Below are positions 16,815 through 25,352 of a stretch of 33,209 nucleotides of DNA, in pieces (positions within the stretch are counted from its first letter, which is position 1; every line of letters begins with the position of its first letter). The stretch is from Candidatus Sysuimicrobiota bacterium CSP1-3. Its GTDB lineage: Bacteria > Sysuimicrobiota > Sysuimicrobiia > Sysuimicrobiales > Humicultoraceae. A program made the translations under genes and the position numbers. The stretch is from NCBI GenBank assembly GCA_001443485.1, contig LDXQ01000024.1:1-33209 (forward strand). Direction: 5' to 3'. The notes beneath the pieces were generated by a model. The model saw only the letters and a list, made by a program, of their open reading frames with translations, ran no database searches and was not told the DNA's origin.

Positions 16815-17459
16815 TCACGTCGTCCGCGGCGCAGCCGGCTCGGCGGTTTCCTGCCGCTGCGCGCGATAGACTTCCTGGAACAGGTCCTCCGCGTTGCTGA
16901 TGCCGGGGTTGCGCCGCAACGCCTCCTCGACCATCCGTTTCGCCTCGGCCTGGCGGTGCCCCAACTGCCGGGTAAGCACTTCCATGACCTCGGCCCGGAA
17001 GTCCTCCGCCGGCGGCGTCGGCGCCACCTCCGCCTCCTGCAGCAGGGCGTACTTCGCCATTTTGCCGTGCAGGGCGGCGACAATCTTTTCGGCCGTACGC
17101 TCCCCGATTCCGGGCAGCCGCCGCAGGAAGTGGACGTCCTTGCGCTCGATGGCGTCGGCCAGGACGTGGACCGGGTGGCTGATGGCCTTCACCGCCTTCG
17201 TCGGCCCCATCCCGTCCACGGTGATGAAGCGCTCGAAGAACTCTTGCTCCACTTCGCGGAGGAACCCGACGAGGAGCGGCCGCGGCTGGTTGGCGGTGAC
17301 GTGGTAGGAGATGTAAAGGGCGACCTCGCCCTCCGGCGCGGCGAGGAGCGCCCGGGCGATCACCGCCGGCAGGTGCACCTCGTAGCCCACGCCGCCGGCC
17401 TCGACCACGACCATGTCCTCAGAGAGCCGCAGAATTCGCCCGCGGAGGTAGGCGATCAC
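16815..17459 (-). CDS. ruvA: Holliday junction DNA-binding protein RuvA
   Basis: Junction-recognition subunit (214 aa) that loads RuvB. The OB-fold N-terminus starts with IAYLRGRI; the helix-hairpin-helix region has FITVDGMGPTKAVKAI and RLPGIGERTAEKIV; the C-terminal domain III (about 160-214), which binds RuvB, is present. The start GTG 17459 overlaps the ruvC stop as GTGA, so translation is coupled. Slightly long for RuvA because of an acidic/Pro-rich linker (about 140-155) and a C-terminal tail. Confidence 0.98.
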   Translation of the reverse strand: MIAYLRGRILRLSEDMVVVEAGGVGYEVHLPAVIARALLAAPEGEVALYISYHVTANQPRPLLVGFLREVEQEFFERFITVDGMGPTKAVKAISHPVHVLADAIERKDVHFLRRLPGIGERTAEKIVAALHGKMAKYALLQEAEVAPTPPAEDFRAEVMEVLTRQLGHRQAEAKRMVEEALRRNPGISNAEDLFQEVYRAQRQETAEPAAPRTT

Positions 17460-17968
17460 GCCCGTGCCTCCACTGGAGCCGGAATGATCCGCAGCGTCAC
17501 GCCCCGCCGCGAGAGGGCGGTCAGTGCCAGCGCCGCGGCGTCGGCGGCGTGCTGGTCCGGCCGCGCGGGGAGGCCCAGCAGCAGCGCCACCATCGCCTGC
17601 ACCTGCGCCTTGCCGGCGCGCCCGGAGCCCGTCAGCGCGCGCTTCACCGCCGCCGAAGTCAGGGTTTCCACAGGAATGTCCGCAAGCGCAGCGGCCAGGG
17701 AGATCACGCCCCGCATGTGGGCCAGGTCCAGCGCCGTCCGTGGAAATGCCTGGTGGGCAAACAAGTCCTCCAGCACGACCAGTTCGGGCCGGTGCTCGTG
17801 GAGAATAGCGGCGATGTTCTGGTACGTCAGCCGCAGGCGCTGGAACAGGTCGGGGCTCGTGCTTTGGATCACACCCAATTCCCGGACGCGGCAGCCGTGG
17901 CGGTCGCCCTGGATGACGCTGTAACCGGTGGCCCGAAGACCGGGATCGATACCGAGTGCGGTAATCAT
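17456..17968 (-). CDS. ruvC: Holliday junction resolvase RuvC
   Basis: Endonuclease (170 aa) that resolves Holliday junctions. The RNase H-like active site is visible: GIDPGLRATGY (first Asp), VVLEDLF (Glu), and a C-terminal DQHAADAAALALTAL containing the last acidic pair. I prefer ATG 17968 (MITALGIDPG); GTG 17974 would add two residues. It lies upstream of ruvA with GTGA overlap, and downstream of yebC with a 128-nt gap that contains a long inverted repeat. Confidence 0.98.
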   Translation of the reverse strand: MITALGIDPGLRATGYSVIQGDRHGCRVRELGVIQSTSPDLFQRLRLTYQNIAAILHEHRPELVVLEDLFAHQAFPRTALDLAHMRGVISLAAALADIPVETLTSAAVKRALTGSGRAGKAQVQAMVALLLGLPARPDQHAADAAALALTALSRRGVTLRIIPAPVEARA

Positions 17969-18028
17969 CCGCACAGGTGTTCGCCGTGCCTGAGCCGCTA
18001 CCTTCCGAGGTGCTGTCGCGGATTGGCC

Positions 18029-18097
18029 AGGCGGTCAGGGGTTGGCGCAAAGGGCCCCCGTGAGTAGTTCGGGGAAGGCGCCAACCCCTGACCGCCT
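18029..18097. repeat. 20-bp perfect inverted repeat between yebC and ruvC
   Basis: Arms 18029-18048 and 18078-18097 are perfect reverse complements over 20 bases (core GGTCAGGGGTTGGCGC). The 29-nt spacer holds a further 5-bp stem (CCCCG at 18056-18060 with CGGGG at 18070-18074). The right arm ends inside the yebC stop codon. No run of T follows on either strand, so it is not a standard intrinsic terminator. It may be an RNA structure that controls read-through into ruvC or a dispersed palindromic repeat. Confidence 0.8.
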
Positions 18098-18843
18098 CAC
18101 CCTACCTGCTGCAAGATCTCTTCGGGAATGTCGAAGTTGGCGTAGGCGCGTTGGACATCGTCATGGTCCTCCAGCTCCTCCATGAGCTGTAGGACCTGTT
18201 TCGCGTCCTTCCCCTCCAGGCGCACGGTGCTGCGCGGCATCATCGTCACGTCCGCGGAGCCGACCGGGATGCCGCGTTCCACCAGCGCCTGCTTCACGCG
18301 CAGGAAGTCTTCAGGAGCGGTGATGATCTCGTAAGCCTCCTCACCGCTGCGGATGTCCTCGGCGCCCGCCTCCAGCGCGGCGAGCATGAGGTCGTCCTCG
18401 GACAGCGCCGTCTTGTCGACCAGGATCTCGCCCTTCTTGTCGAACATCCACGCCACGGACCCGGCCTCGCCGAAGCGGCCGCCGTGCCGGGCGAAGATCG
18501 CCCGGATCTCGGGCGCGGTGCGGTTGCGGTTGTCGGTGACGGCCTCGACGAGCACGGCCACCCCGCCCGGTGCGTATCCCTCGTAGGTGATGGTCTCCAG
18601 CGAGATCGTGCCCCCCTCGCCGGTGCCGCGCTGGATCGCCCGCTGGATGTTGTCGTTGGGCATGCCGGCCTCGCGCCCGCGCTCGATAGCCGTCCGCAGG
18701 CGGGCGTTGCCGTCCGGGTTACCGCCGCCCTCCTTCGCCGCCACGGTAATCTCGCGGGAGAGACGGCTGAAGAGCTTGCCCCGCACCTGGTCCACTTTCT
18801 GCTTCTTGATGCGGATGTTGTGCCACTTCGAGTGGCCGGACAT
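18097..18843 (-). CDS. yebC: YebC/TACO1-family protein
   Basis: Protein of 248 aa with the family start MSGHSKWHNIRIKKQKVD and the motifs GGNPDGNARLRTAIERGREAGMPNDNI and YEGYAPGGVAVLVE. Family members are described as transcription regulators and, more recently, as ribosome-associated factors that relieve stalling at proline stretches; mitochondrial TACO1 activates translation. Genes for YebC frequently adjoin ruvC, as here. CTGGAGG precedes ATG 18843 and a TATAAT box lies at 18882-18877. Confidence 0.98.
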   Translation of the reverse strand: MSGHSKWHNIRIKKQKVDQVRGKLFSRLSREITVAAKEGGGNPDGNARLRTAIERGREAGMPNDNIQRAIQRGTGEGGTISLETITYEGYAPGGVAVLVEAVTDNRNRTAPEIRAIFARHGGRFGEAGSVAWMFDKKGEILVDKTALSEDDLMLAALEAGAEDIRSGEEAYEIITAPEDFLRVKQALVERGIPVGSADVTMMPRSTVRLEGKDAKQVLQLMEELEDHDDVQRAYANFDIPEEILQQVG

Positions 18844-18876
18844 GGCAGCCTCCAGGAGGAGTTCCTGAGCAAGACA

Positions 18877-18882
18877 ATTATA
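18877..18882 (-). promoter_or_regulatory. -10 box of the yebC-ruv operon
   Basis: A perfect TATAAT on the minus strand gives a predicted transcription start near 18870 and a 27-nt leader that contains the CTGGAGG ribosome binding site. No convincing -35 hexamer is present at 16-18 nt spacing. Confidence 0.5.
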
Positions 18883-19110
18883 GCCCATCGCCAAGGCGGG
18901 CTCGCGCGCGAACGCCTCTGGCCAAGCTTACCCGCCCAACGCCCAAAGGGCACGAGGCCAATTGTGCCGGGGTCACCATTGCTGCATTCCACGTGTACAG
19001 GCATCGACGGACCGTCGTTGCATGCACATGTCGATGCGCGGGACAGGAGGCGGTTCCTTGCCTGAGCGACGCGCGGTTGGTAGGCTGCGAGTGTTTGCCG
19101 CAACCTGCCG

Positions 19111-20499
19111 ATGAGCGCGCCGTCTCCGAGAACCTTCGTCTACGCCGTCCTCCTCCCCCACCCTACGGAGCATCGCGTCCTGGTCCAGCGGGACGGAGAC
19201 GGGTGGGTTCTCCCGCACTGGAAAACCACGGAGCGTCATTTCTGGGCTGCCGCGGACTACGTCAACCGCACTGTGCGGGAGCGACTCGGGGTCGAAGTCA
19301 CGACGCTCCGCTGCCTGCCGCACGACCCCGAACCGGCGGACGGCCCGATCCGGCGGACGTACGATCTGGAGAATCACAGTCCGCACTGGCAGCCCCCGGC
19401 AGACGCCAGATGGGCCGGGCTCGATGACCTGGATCGCCTACGGCTGATTATCCCCGAGCACCGGGATGCGCTGGCCCGCGGGTTTGCCGACGCGGCGTCA
19501 GACACGATCCCGCCGCAGCGCGTGCCCTGGGCGCGGCGCGGGTGGTTTGCGGAGGCGGTCGGATGGATCCGCGCGCAGATCAGCGGGCTGGGCCTGCAGC
19601 CGGCCGGGCCCGTCGAGCAGGAGCGCGTGTGGTCGATTTCCTGCATCCTGCGTGCGCCGACGTCTACCGGAGATCTGTACCTGAAGGCGTCGCCCGGCTT
19701 CTTTACCGCCGAACCGGTCATCACCCGATATCTCGCGCGGCGCTTCCCGGCCCACATCTCTGAGCTGGTCGCCGTGGAGGAGGGACAATCCTGGCTGCTG
19801 ATGCGGGACTTCGGACGCACGCGGCTGGATCACATTCCGGAGATCTCCTGGTGGGAGGAGGCGGTGCGCCTTATGGCGCGCCTGCAACTCGCCTGCGTGG
19901 ACCGCACCAATGAGATGCTGGCCGTGGGTTTTCTCGACCGGCGGCTGCCCGTGTTGGCCGGGCAGGTCGAGCCTCTGCTCTCTTACGTCGTCTCAACGGG
20001 ACGGACGGCGCGCGGCGCCCTCAACGACGCCGAGCTGGAGACGCTGGTCGGCGGCGCGCCGCGGCTGCGCGCGATGTGCGCCGACCTCGCCGCCGTCCCG
20101 ATCCCGGCGACGCTGGAGCACGGCGACTACCACGCGGGGAACGTCGTCCTCCAGCGCGACCATCTCCTTATCTACGACTGGTCGGACGGATGCGTGGCCC
20201 ATCCGTTCTTCGCTCTGCTGCCGTTCCTCACATTCCGTAGCGAGCAGTTGCCGGGCGGGCCGGAGGCTCACGCCCGCCTCATCCGCGGTTATCTGGAGGC
20301 CTGGACCGACTTCGCGCCCATGGACCGCCTCCAGAAAGCATTCGAACTCTCTCAGACGCTCGCCGCGCTGCACCAGGCGGTCAGCTACTACCGGATTCTC
20401 ACCGGGGTGGAGCCCGACGCGCTTTGGGAGTGGGAGACGGACCTGCCTTACTTCCTCCGAATGGTGGTCTCCCGGTTGAACCAGCAGGGTGAAATCTAG
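19111..20499 (+). CDS. Fusion of a degenerate Nudix-like domain and an APH-family kinase
   Basis: Soluble 462-aa protein. Residues 1-110 resemble a Nudix fold (FVYAVLLPHPTEHRVLVQRDGDGWVLPHW...AADYVNRTVRERLGVEV), but the Nudix box lacks most catalytic glutamates, so it is probably a non-hydrolysing binding domain. From about 150 to 450 it is an aminoglycoside phosphotransferase/choline kinase-like domain: N-lobe lysine in LYLKAS, catalytic EHGDYHAGN and metal-binding IYDWSDG. All key kinase residues are present, so it likely phosphorylates a small molecule, which cannot be identified. ATG 19111 has only a weak ribosome binding site. It ends 4 nt inside the convergent PBP gene. The 267 nt upstream hold no visible gene. 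Confidence 0.85.
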   Translation: MSAPSPRTFVYAVLLPHPTEHRVLVQRDGDGWVLPHWKTTERHFWAAADYVNRTVRERLGVEVTTLRCLPHDPEPADGPIRRTYDLENHSPHWQPPADARWAGLDDLDRLRLIIPEHRDALARGFADAASDTIPPQRVPWARRGWFAEAVGWIRAQISGLGLQPAGPVEQERVWSISCILRAPTSTGDLYLKASPGFFTAEPVITRYLARRFPAHISELVAVEEGQSWLLMRDFGRTRLDHIPEISWWEEAVRLMARLQLACVDRTNEMLAVGFLDRRLPVLAGQVEPLLSYVVSTGRTARGALNDAELETLVGGAPRLRAMCADLAAVPIPATLEHGDYHAGNVVLQRDHLLIYDWSDGCVAHPFFALLPFLTFRSEQLPGGPEAHARLIRGYLEAWTDFAPMDRLQKAFELSQTLAALHQAVSYYRILTGVEPDALWEWETDLPYFLRMVVSRLNQQGEI

Positions 20500-22799
20500 G
20501 AACTCGCCTCGGTGACGGTGATCGTCTTCGACGTGGACCCGCCCTGGGGCACCGTCGCCGTCACGGTGATGACGTAGCGTATACCGGGCACGGGCACGGC
20601 CGGACGGAACTCGAAGGTGAAGCGGCCCTGGTCGTCCGCCGGGATGAAGCTCTCCACAACCCTCACGGCCACCAGGCCGCTATCCGCCATGATGACGATG
20701 CGGATCGTCGCGCCCGGGGCGGCGGTCCCGGAGATCACGAGCGGCGTGCGCACCTGCGTCCCGTCGGCGGGAGCCTGAATCGTCAGCACCGGCCCAGGTA
20801 CCGCGACCACCGGCCCATTGGGCCCGGCACTCGGCAGGGGCTCGGGCTCCAGCGGCGGCTCTGTGCCCCGGATGTAGATCTCGTCCTTGCGCTGGACGAT
20901 CTCGTCCGGCCGCGGCCAGTCGTCCTTGGGGACGCCGTCCAGCGCCCGCTTCATGAAGCCGGCCCAGATCTCCGCGGGCAGCCCACCGCCCACCACGCGC
21001 CGCATCGGCGTGTTGTCATCGTTGCCCACCCAGACCGCGGTGACGAGTTGCGGGGTGAAGCCGATGAACCAGGCGTTGCGGTAGTCGTCGGTGGTCCCGG
21101 TCTTGCCCGCGGCGGGACGCCCGATGGCGGCGGCGCGCCCCGTGCCGCGGGTGATCACGCCCTTCAGGATGTCGGTCATCAGGTACGAGACCGCCGGCGG
21201 CAGCGCCACCTCGCGCTCCGGGTAAGCCTCGTACAGCACCTTTCCGTCGGCATCGACGACCTTGCGGATGGCCATCGGCCGCACGCGCACGCCCATGTTG
21301 GCCAGCACGCCGAAGGCCGAGGCCATCTCCAGCGGCGTCACGTCGGCCGTGCCCAGGGCCAGCGAAAGGTGCGGCTGGAGGGGGCTGGAGATGCCCATGC
21401 GCTTGGCGACCTCCACGACGCGGTCGGGCCCGAGTTCCGCGATCGTTTTGGCGGCGGGCACGTTCACCGACTGCTCCACCGCCTGGCGGAGGAGAATCGG
21501 CCCGCGGAACTTCGCGTCGTAGTTCTTGGGCTTCCACGGTTTCGACCCGCGGATCTCAAAGGTGATCGGCGTGTCCTCCAGGATTCGGTCGGCGGTCATC
21601 CCGTTGGCCAGCGCGGTGACATAGATGAACGGCTTGAACGCCGAGCCGGGCTGGCGCCGCGCCTGCCAGGCGCGGTTGAACTGGCTCTGGGCGAAGTCGT
21701 ACCCGCCGATCATCGCCTTGATCTGCCCGGTGCGGGGGTCCAGCACGACCAGCGCGCCCTGCGAGAGGCGCAGGTTACGCTCCTGCCCCCGCTCGATGCC
21801 CTGCCGGACGGCCTTCTCCGCCAGCGCCTGCATCTGCGTGTCCAGCGTGGTGTAGACCTCCAGCCCGCCCCGGTAGACGACCTCCTCCCCGAAGCGGTCC
21901 AGCAATTGCGGGAGGATGAAGGAGACGAAGTACGGCGCGCGGATGCCGATCAGCCCCGCGCTCGGCGGTTTGAGGGTGATGGGCTGGCGCTGCGCCTCCT
22001 CCGCCTGCGGCGGCGTGATCATCCCCAGCGTCACCATCCGCTCCAGGACGAGCGCCTGGCGCGCCCGGGCCCGCCCCATGTTCCGGTAGGGGGTGTAGAT
22101 CGACGGGGCCCGGATCCCCCCCGCCAGCATGGCGCCTTCCGCCAGGGTCAGCTTGCTGGTCGACTTCCCAAAGTGGACGCGGGAGGCCATCTCGATGCCG
22201 TAGGCGCCCTGCCCGAAGTAGATCTCATTGAGGTAGCGTTCCAGGATCTCGTCCTTGGTCAGGCGGCGCTCGATCTCCAGCGCCAGCGCCATCTCCGTGA
22301 GTTTGCGGCTGAGAATGCGTTCCTGAGTGAGGAAGAGGGTACGGGCCAGCTGCTGGGTAATCGTACTGCCGCCCTCGACGATCTCCCCCGACTGCAGGTT
22401 GTGCCACATCGCCCGGGTGATGCCGATGAAGTCCACGCCACGGTGCTGGTAGAAGCGGGCGTCTTCGATGGCCAGCACGGCCTGGCGGACGTGCCGGGGG
22501 ATCTGGGCCAGGGTGATCGTGACGCGGTTCTCCCGGAAGAGGCTGGCGATCAGTTCGCCGTTGGCCGCGTAGATGCGGGTCGCCTGGCTGGGCGGGCTGT
22601 AGACGCGGGTGACGTCGGGCAGGTCGCGCCGGGCAACGGCGACCACCACCCCCGCGCCGACGCCCAGGGCGATGAACGCCGCGAGCACCAGGCCGGCGAA
22701 AACGGCCAGCAGGAGCGGGATGCGCCCGCGCCGGGGGGCACGACGGGCCGGGGAACCGCTGCCGCGATGCTGCGATTGTCGGGTAGGACGCGCGGTCAT
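20496..22799 (-). CDS. Class A penicillin-binding protein (PBP1A type)
   Basis: Bifunctional peptidoglycan synthase (767 aa). A basic cytoplasmic tail and one transmembrane helix (about 27-55) are followed by a GT51 transglycosylase (EDARFYQHRGVD, GGSTITQQLARTLF, RYLNEIYFGQGAYGIE) and a transpeptidase with the serine motif SAFK (about 386), SVN and KTGTT. After about residue 665 comes an Ig-like/beta-sandwich extension (VPGPVLTIQAPADGTQV...), which may bind the wall or a partner. Start ATG 22799 has AAGAAGG six bases upstream and a TATAAA sequence at 22816-22811. It lies 51 nt downstream of the SDR gene. Confidence 0.96.
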   Translation of the reverse strand: MTARPTRQSQHRGSGSPARRAPRRGRIPLLLAVFAGLVLAAFIALGVGAGVVVAVARRDLPDVTRVYSPPSQATRIYAANGELIASLFRENRVTITLAQIPRHVRQAVLAIEDARFYQHRGVDFIGITRAMWHNLQSGEIVEGGSTITQQLARTLFLTQERILSRKLTEMALALEIERRLTKDEILERYLNEIYFGQGAYGIEMASRVHFGKSTSKLTLAEGAMLAGGIRAPSIYTPYRNMGRARARQALVLERMVTLGMITPPQAEEAQRQPITLKPPSAGLIGIRAPYFVSFILPQLLDRFGEEVVYRGGLEVYTTLDTQMQALAEKAVRQGIERGQERNLRLSQGALVVLDPRTGQIKAMIGGYDFAQSQFNRAWQARRQPGSAFKPFIYVTALANGMTADRILEDTPITFEIRGSKPWKPKNYDAKFRGPILLRQAVEQSVNVPAAKTIAELGPDRVVEVAKRMGISSPLQPHLSLALGTADVTPLEMASAFGVLANMGVRVRPMAIRKVVDADGKVLYEAYPEREVALPPAVSYLMTDILKGVITRGTGRAAAIGRPAAGKTGTTDDYRNAWFIGFTPQLVTAVWVGNDDNTPMRRVVGGGLPAEIWAGFMKRALDGVPKDDWPRPDEIVQRKDEIYIRGTEPPLEPEPLPSAGPNGPVVAVPGPVLTIQAPADGTQVRTPLVISGTAAPGATIRIVIMADSGLVAVRVVESFIPADDQGRFTFEFRPAVPVPGIRYVITVTATVPQGGSTSKTITVTEASS

Positions 22800-22850
22800 A
22801 GCGTGCCTTCTTTATACCTTAAAGAGTCCGGCCGTTCCACCACGCGCCGG

Positions 22851-23645
22851 TCAGCGCGCGGTCCAGCCGCCGTCGATGCTGTAGGCCGCGCCGGTGATCC
22901 CCGCCGCCGCCTCGCTGCAGAGGTAGAGCACCAGGGAGGCCACCTCCTCCGGCTCCAGCAGGCGCTTCAGGGCGGACGGGGCCAGCATGATCGTCTCCAC
23001 CACCTGCTGGGCCGGAATCCCGTGGACTCTCGCCTGATCGGCAATCTGTCCCTCCACCAGTGGAGTCCGCACGTACCCGGGACAGACGGCGTTGGCCGTG
23101 ATGCCGTGCTCGGCGACCTCCAGGGCCAGCGTGCGCGTGAAGCCGATGATCCCGTGCTTGGCCGAAATGTAGGCGCTCTTGAACGGAGACGCCACCAGCC
23201 CGTGGATCGAGGAGATGTTCACCACGCGGCCCCACCGCTTCGTCATCATGTGCGGCAGCGCCGCCCGGGTGCAGAGGAACGTCCCGGTGAGCATCACGCC
23301 GATCAGTTGGTTCCACTTCTCGAGGGGAAACTCGTGCACGGGCGCCACGTGCTGCAGCCCGGCGTTGTTCACCAGGATGTCCATCCTGCCGAAGGCTTCT
23401 GCCGTCGCCCGAACCAAGGCCTCGACCTGATCCGCCCGGCTGACGTCCGCCCGCACGGCGATGGCCCGCCCGCCGGATCGCTCGATCTCGGCCGCCACGC
23501 GCCGGCTCCCCTCCTCGTCGAGATCGCCCACGCAGACGGCCGCGCCCGCGGCACCGAGTGTTGCGGCAATCGCGCGGCCAATACCGCTGGCGGCGCCGGT
23601 GACGATGGCCGCCTTCCCGTCCAGCTTGAATGCCGGCGTCTCCAT
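22851..23645 (-). CDS. Short-chain dehydrogenase, 3-hydroxybutyrate dehydrogenase type
   Basis: NAD-dependent SDR of 264 aa. Cofactor motif TGAASGIGRAIA, NNAG at about 90, catalytic Ser in NISSIHGL and YxxxK in YISAKHG. The segments NNAGLQHVAPVHEFPLEKWN and ANAVCPGYVRTPLVEGQI are close to D-3-hydroxybutyrate dehydrogenase, which oxidises (R)-3-hydroxybutyrate to acetoacetate in ketone-body or PHB use. ATG 23645 is preceded by GAGAGGTGGG and by TATAGT at 23687-23682. Substrate assignment is from family resemblance; other hydroxyacyl substrates are possible. Confidence 0.9.
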   Translation of the reverse strand: METPAFKLDGKAAIVTGAASGIGRAIAATLGAAGAAVCVGDLDEEGSRRVAAEIERSGGRAIAVRADVSRADQVEALVRATAEAFGRMDILVNNAGLQHVAPVHEFPLEKWNQLIGVMLTGTFLCTRAALPHMMTKRWGRVVNISSIHGLVASPFKSAYISAKHGIIGFTRTLALEVAEHGITANAVCPGYVRTPLVEGQIADQARVHGIPAQQVVETIMLAPSALKRLLEPEEVASLVLYLCSEAAAGITGAAYSIDGGWTAR

Positions 23646-23681
23646 TCCCACCTCTCCTCTCCGCGAAGGGCGTCGTAACTC

Positions 23682-23687
23682 ACTATA
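23682..23687 (-). promoter_or_regulatory. -10 box of the SDR gene
   Basis: TATAGT on the minus strand predicts a transcription start near 23675 and a 30-nt leader with the GAGAGGTGGG ribosome binding site. No clear -35 box. Confidence 0.4.
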
Positions 23688-23754
23688 GCGACCCGGCAGG
23701 GCCTCGGGCGGCCGGCCGCGGCCTCGCTCCTCACGCGAGAGGGGACGCCGCCGG

Positions 23755-23784
23755 CTGACTGCCGCCGGTAGAAGAAGGTACAAT
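23755..23784 (+). promoter_or_regulatory. Promoter predicting a leaderless transcript
   Basis: CTGACT at 23755-23760 and TACAAT at 23779-23784, 18 nt apart, form a reasonable sigma70-type promoter. The expected +1 is 23791, exactly the A of the start codon. A purine-rich GAAGAAGG at 23771-23778 would lie upstream of the transcript start. Confidence 0.5.
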
Positions 23785-23790
23785 GAAAAT

Positions 23791-24330
23791 ATGAGACTGC
23801 TGGCGGGGGCCGTCCTGGCTCTGCTGACGCTCGCGCCGCCCGGGGCCGCGCAGGCCCTCCGCGTCGTCGCCGTCGCCGACTTCGTCGACGAGACGGTGGA
23901 CGGGTATCAGATCGGCGCGGTCCGCCTGAGCGCGGACCTCCAAGCCTACCTCGCGGCACAGGGGCGCGACCGCCTGCGGGTTGTGGCCGTGGACGAGGTC
24001 CGCGCGGCCATGCGGGCGCGCGGATACGCACCGGCCGATCTCGTCAGCCCGACCAAGGCCGCGGAGATCGCTCAGGCGGTCGGCGCCGACTGGCTGATCA
24101 CGGGCCGGTGGGTCCATCTCGACGTGGATCGGGAGCGGCAGGCGGGCGTGCGGGTGTCGGCGCTCGCGCAGGCCGTCATCGAAATCCGCGTCCTGCAGGC
24201 CTCCACCCGCCGGACGCTGCTGAGCGACACGTTCTCCGGGATCGGCATCGGGATAACCAACGCCTTCTTACTGCGCCAGGCCGCCCGGGTGGCCCTGCAG
24301 CGGGCGGCGGTCCGGATTTCGAACCTGTAG
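23791..24330 (+). CDS. Small exported protein of unknown function
   Basis: Protein of 179 aa with a signal peptide (about 1-20, ending near AAQA). The mature part begins LRVVAVADFVDETVDGY, continues with VDEVRAAMRARGY and AQAVGADWLITGRWVHLD, and ends with a long amphipathic helix. This order of strands and helices recalls the nucleotide-binding-like fold of CsgG/TolB-N/FlgT-type periplasmic proteins, where the segment aligned with GADWLITGRW is commonly conserved; the resemblance is by eye only. A predicted -10 box lies directly before the start, so the mRNA may be leaderless. The next gene starts 163 nt downstream with no visible feature between. Confidence 0.75.
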   Translation: MRLLAGAVLALLTLAPPGAAQALRVVAVADFVDETVDGYQIGAVRLSADLQAYLAAQGRDRLRVVAVDEVRAAMRARGYAPADLVSPTKAAEIAQAVGADWLITGRWVHLDVDRERQAGVRVSALAQAVIEIRVLQASTRRTLLSDTFSGIGIGITNAFLLRQAARVALQRAAVRISNL

Positions 24331-24493
24331 GCTCCTCTTCAGGGCATCGGGCGGGACTGCACCACTCCTGGGTCGGCTTCTGGGTGATCTCCCCGCTACA
24401 CCGGCACTAAGGAAATCCGCGAGAGGTACGCCGCCGATCCTCCCAGAACCACCGGCCAGCAGCGGAAGGCCTGTTGATCTTCAGGCGGTGCGC

Positions 24494-25051
24494 ATGGCCA
24501 TGAAGCGCGTGACGGTGTTTTGCGGGTCGAACCATGGTGCCAGGCCGGAGTACACCCTGGCAGCCCGGCGTCTGGCCCAGGTTCTGGTGCAGCGGGGCAT
24601 CGGGTTGGTCTACGGGGGATCGAGCGTCGGCATCATGGGAGAACTCGCCCGCGCCGCGGTGGCGGCAGGCGGGGACGTCATCGGAGTCATTCCTCGGCTT
24701 CTGGTCGAACGCGAGGTTGCGTTCACCGGGCTGCGCGATCTCCGCGTCGTCGAGTCGATGCAGGAGCGCAAGATGCTGATGGCGGACCTGGCCGATGCCT
24801 TCATCGCCCTGCCGGGCGGGATCGGTACCCTCGATGAGTTCTTCGAAATGGCGTCGTGGACGCAGCTGGGTCTGCAGCAGAAACCCTGCGGCCTGCTCAA
24901 CATGCTCGGGTACTACGACAAGTTGATCGAGTTTCTGGACTACGCCGTGGAGGAGGGCTTCATCCGGCCGGAGTTCCGACCGATCATCCAGGTAGACGAA
25001 ACTCCAGAAGGATTACTGGATCGCCTAGCTCCACGGCTGGGGATTAGGTAA
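24494..25051 (+). CDS. LOG-family protein (cytokinin riboside 5'-monophosphate phosphoribohydrolase type)
   Basis: Rossmann-fold enzyme of 185 aa that cleaves the N-glycosidic bond of nucleoside 5'-monophosphates. The start MKRVTVFCGSNHGARPEY, the middle segment YGGSSVGIMGELA and the signature PGGIGTLDEFFE (with the catalytic Glu) are those of LOG/TIGR00730 proteins; ERKMLM contains the conserved Arg. Starts at GTG 24488, ATG 24494 or ATG 24500 are in frame; AGGCGG is best spaced for 24494. It converges on, and overlaps by 8 nt, the small membrane protein gene at 25044. Confidence 0.95.
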   Translation: MAMKRVTVFCGSNHGARPEYTLAARRLAQVLVQRGIGLVYGGSSVGIMGELARAAVAAGGDVIGVIPRLLVEREVAFTGLRDLRVVESMQERKMLMADLADAFIALPGGIGTLDEFFEMASWTQLGLQQKPCGLLNMLGYYDKLIEFLDYAVEEGFIRPEFRPIIQVDETPEGLLDRLAPRLGIR

Positions 25052-25265
25052 GCCGTCTCGAGGAAAGCCACATGCCGACCAACAGCACCAGGAGACCGGG
25101 CACGACGAAGACGAGCAGCGTGGAGAAGACCTGCCCGCTGACCAGCGACGAGCCCTCGGGCTGAACCGCTTCTCGAAAGCGGCTCAGCGCGGCGATGTTG
25201 CGCCAGAGAATCCACAGCCCCAGAGCAAACCAGATCCCGCCGATGAGTTTGAGCAGTGTCACCAT
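25044..25265 (-). CDS. Small membrane protein (73 aa)
   Basis: Two predicted transmembrane helices (about 4-22 and 45-66) joined by a polar loop (RFREAVQPEGSSLVSGQ). The C-terminus is basic (SSRRLT). An AGGAGT sequence lies a few bases before the start ATG 25265. The gene is downstream of the tRNA and its putative terminator and is convergent with the LOG gene. No family recognised. Confidence 0.65.
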   Translation of the reverse strand: MVTLLKLIGGIWFALGLWILWRNIAALSRFREAVQPEGSSLVSGQVFSTLLVFVVPGLLVLLVGMWLSSRRLT

Positions 25266-25317
25266 CTGAGATCACTCCTGTCGAAACTGGCAGCCGTCCA
25301 CCGTGGGTGGGGAATCG

Positions 25318-25347
25318 AAAGGCCCCGGGAAAGTCTTCCTCGGGGCC
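25318..25347 (-). terminator. Putative intrinsic terminator of tRNA-Ala
   Basis: On the minus strand GGCCCCG and CGGGGCC (25347-25341 and 25327-25321) pair in a 7-bp GC stem, extended inside by about four pairs, and are followed by a short TTTC run. It begins 5 nt after the tRNA CCA end. The T-run is weak. Confidence 0.55.
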
Positions 25348-25352
25348 AGTTC

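Noticed and set aside
18844-19110. Possible RNA gene or regulatory RNA in the gap upstream of the Nudix-like/kinase fusion
   Set aside because: Only the yebC -10 box and a tiny CGACGGACCGTCG palindrome are visible; no structured element could be supported.
21048-23678. Plus-strand 876-codon frame opposite the PBP and SDR genes
   Set aside because: It spans two well recognised minus-strand genes and their intergenic gap; low-complexity Arg/Asp/His composition.
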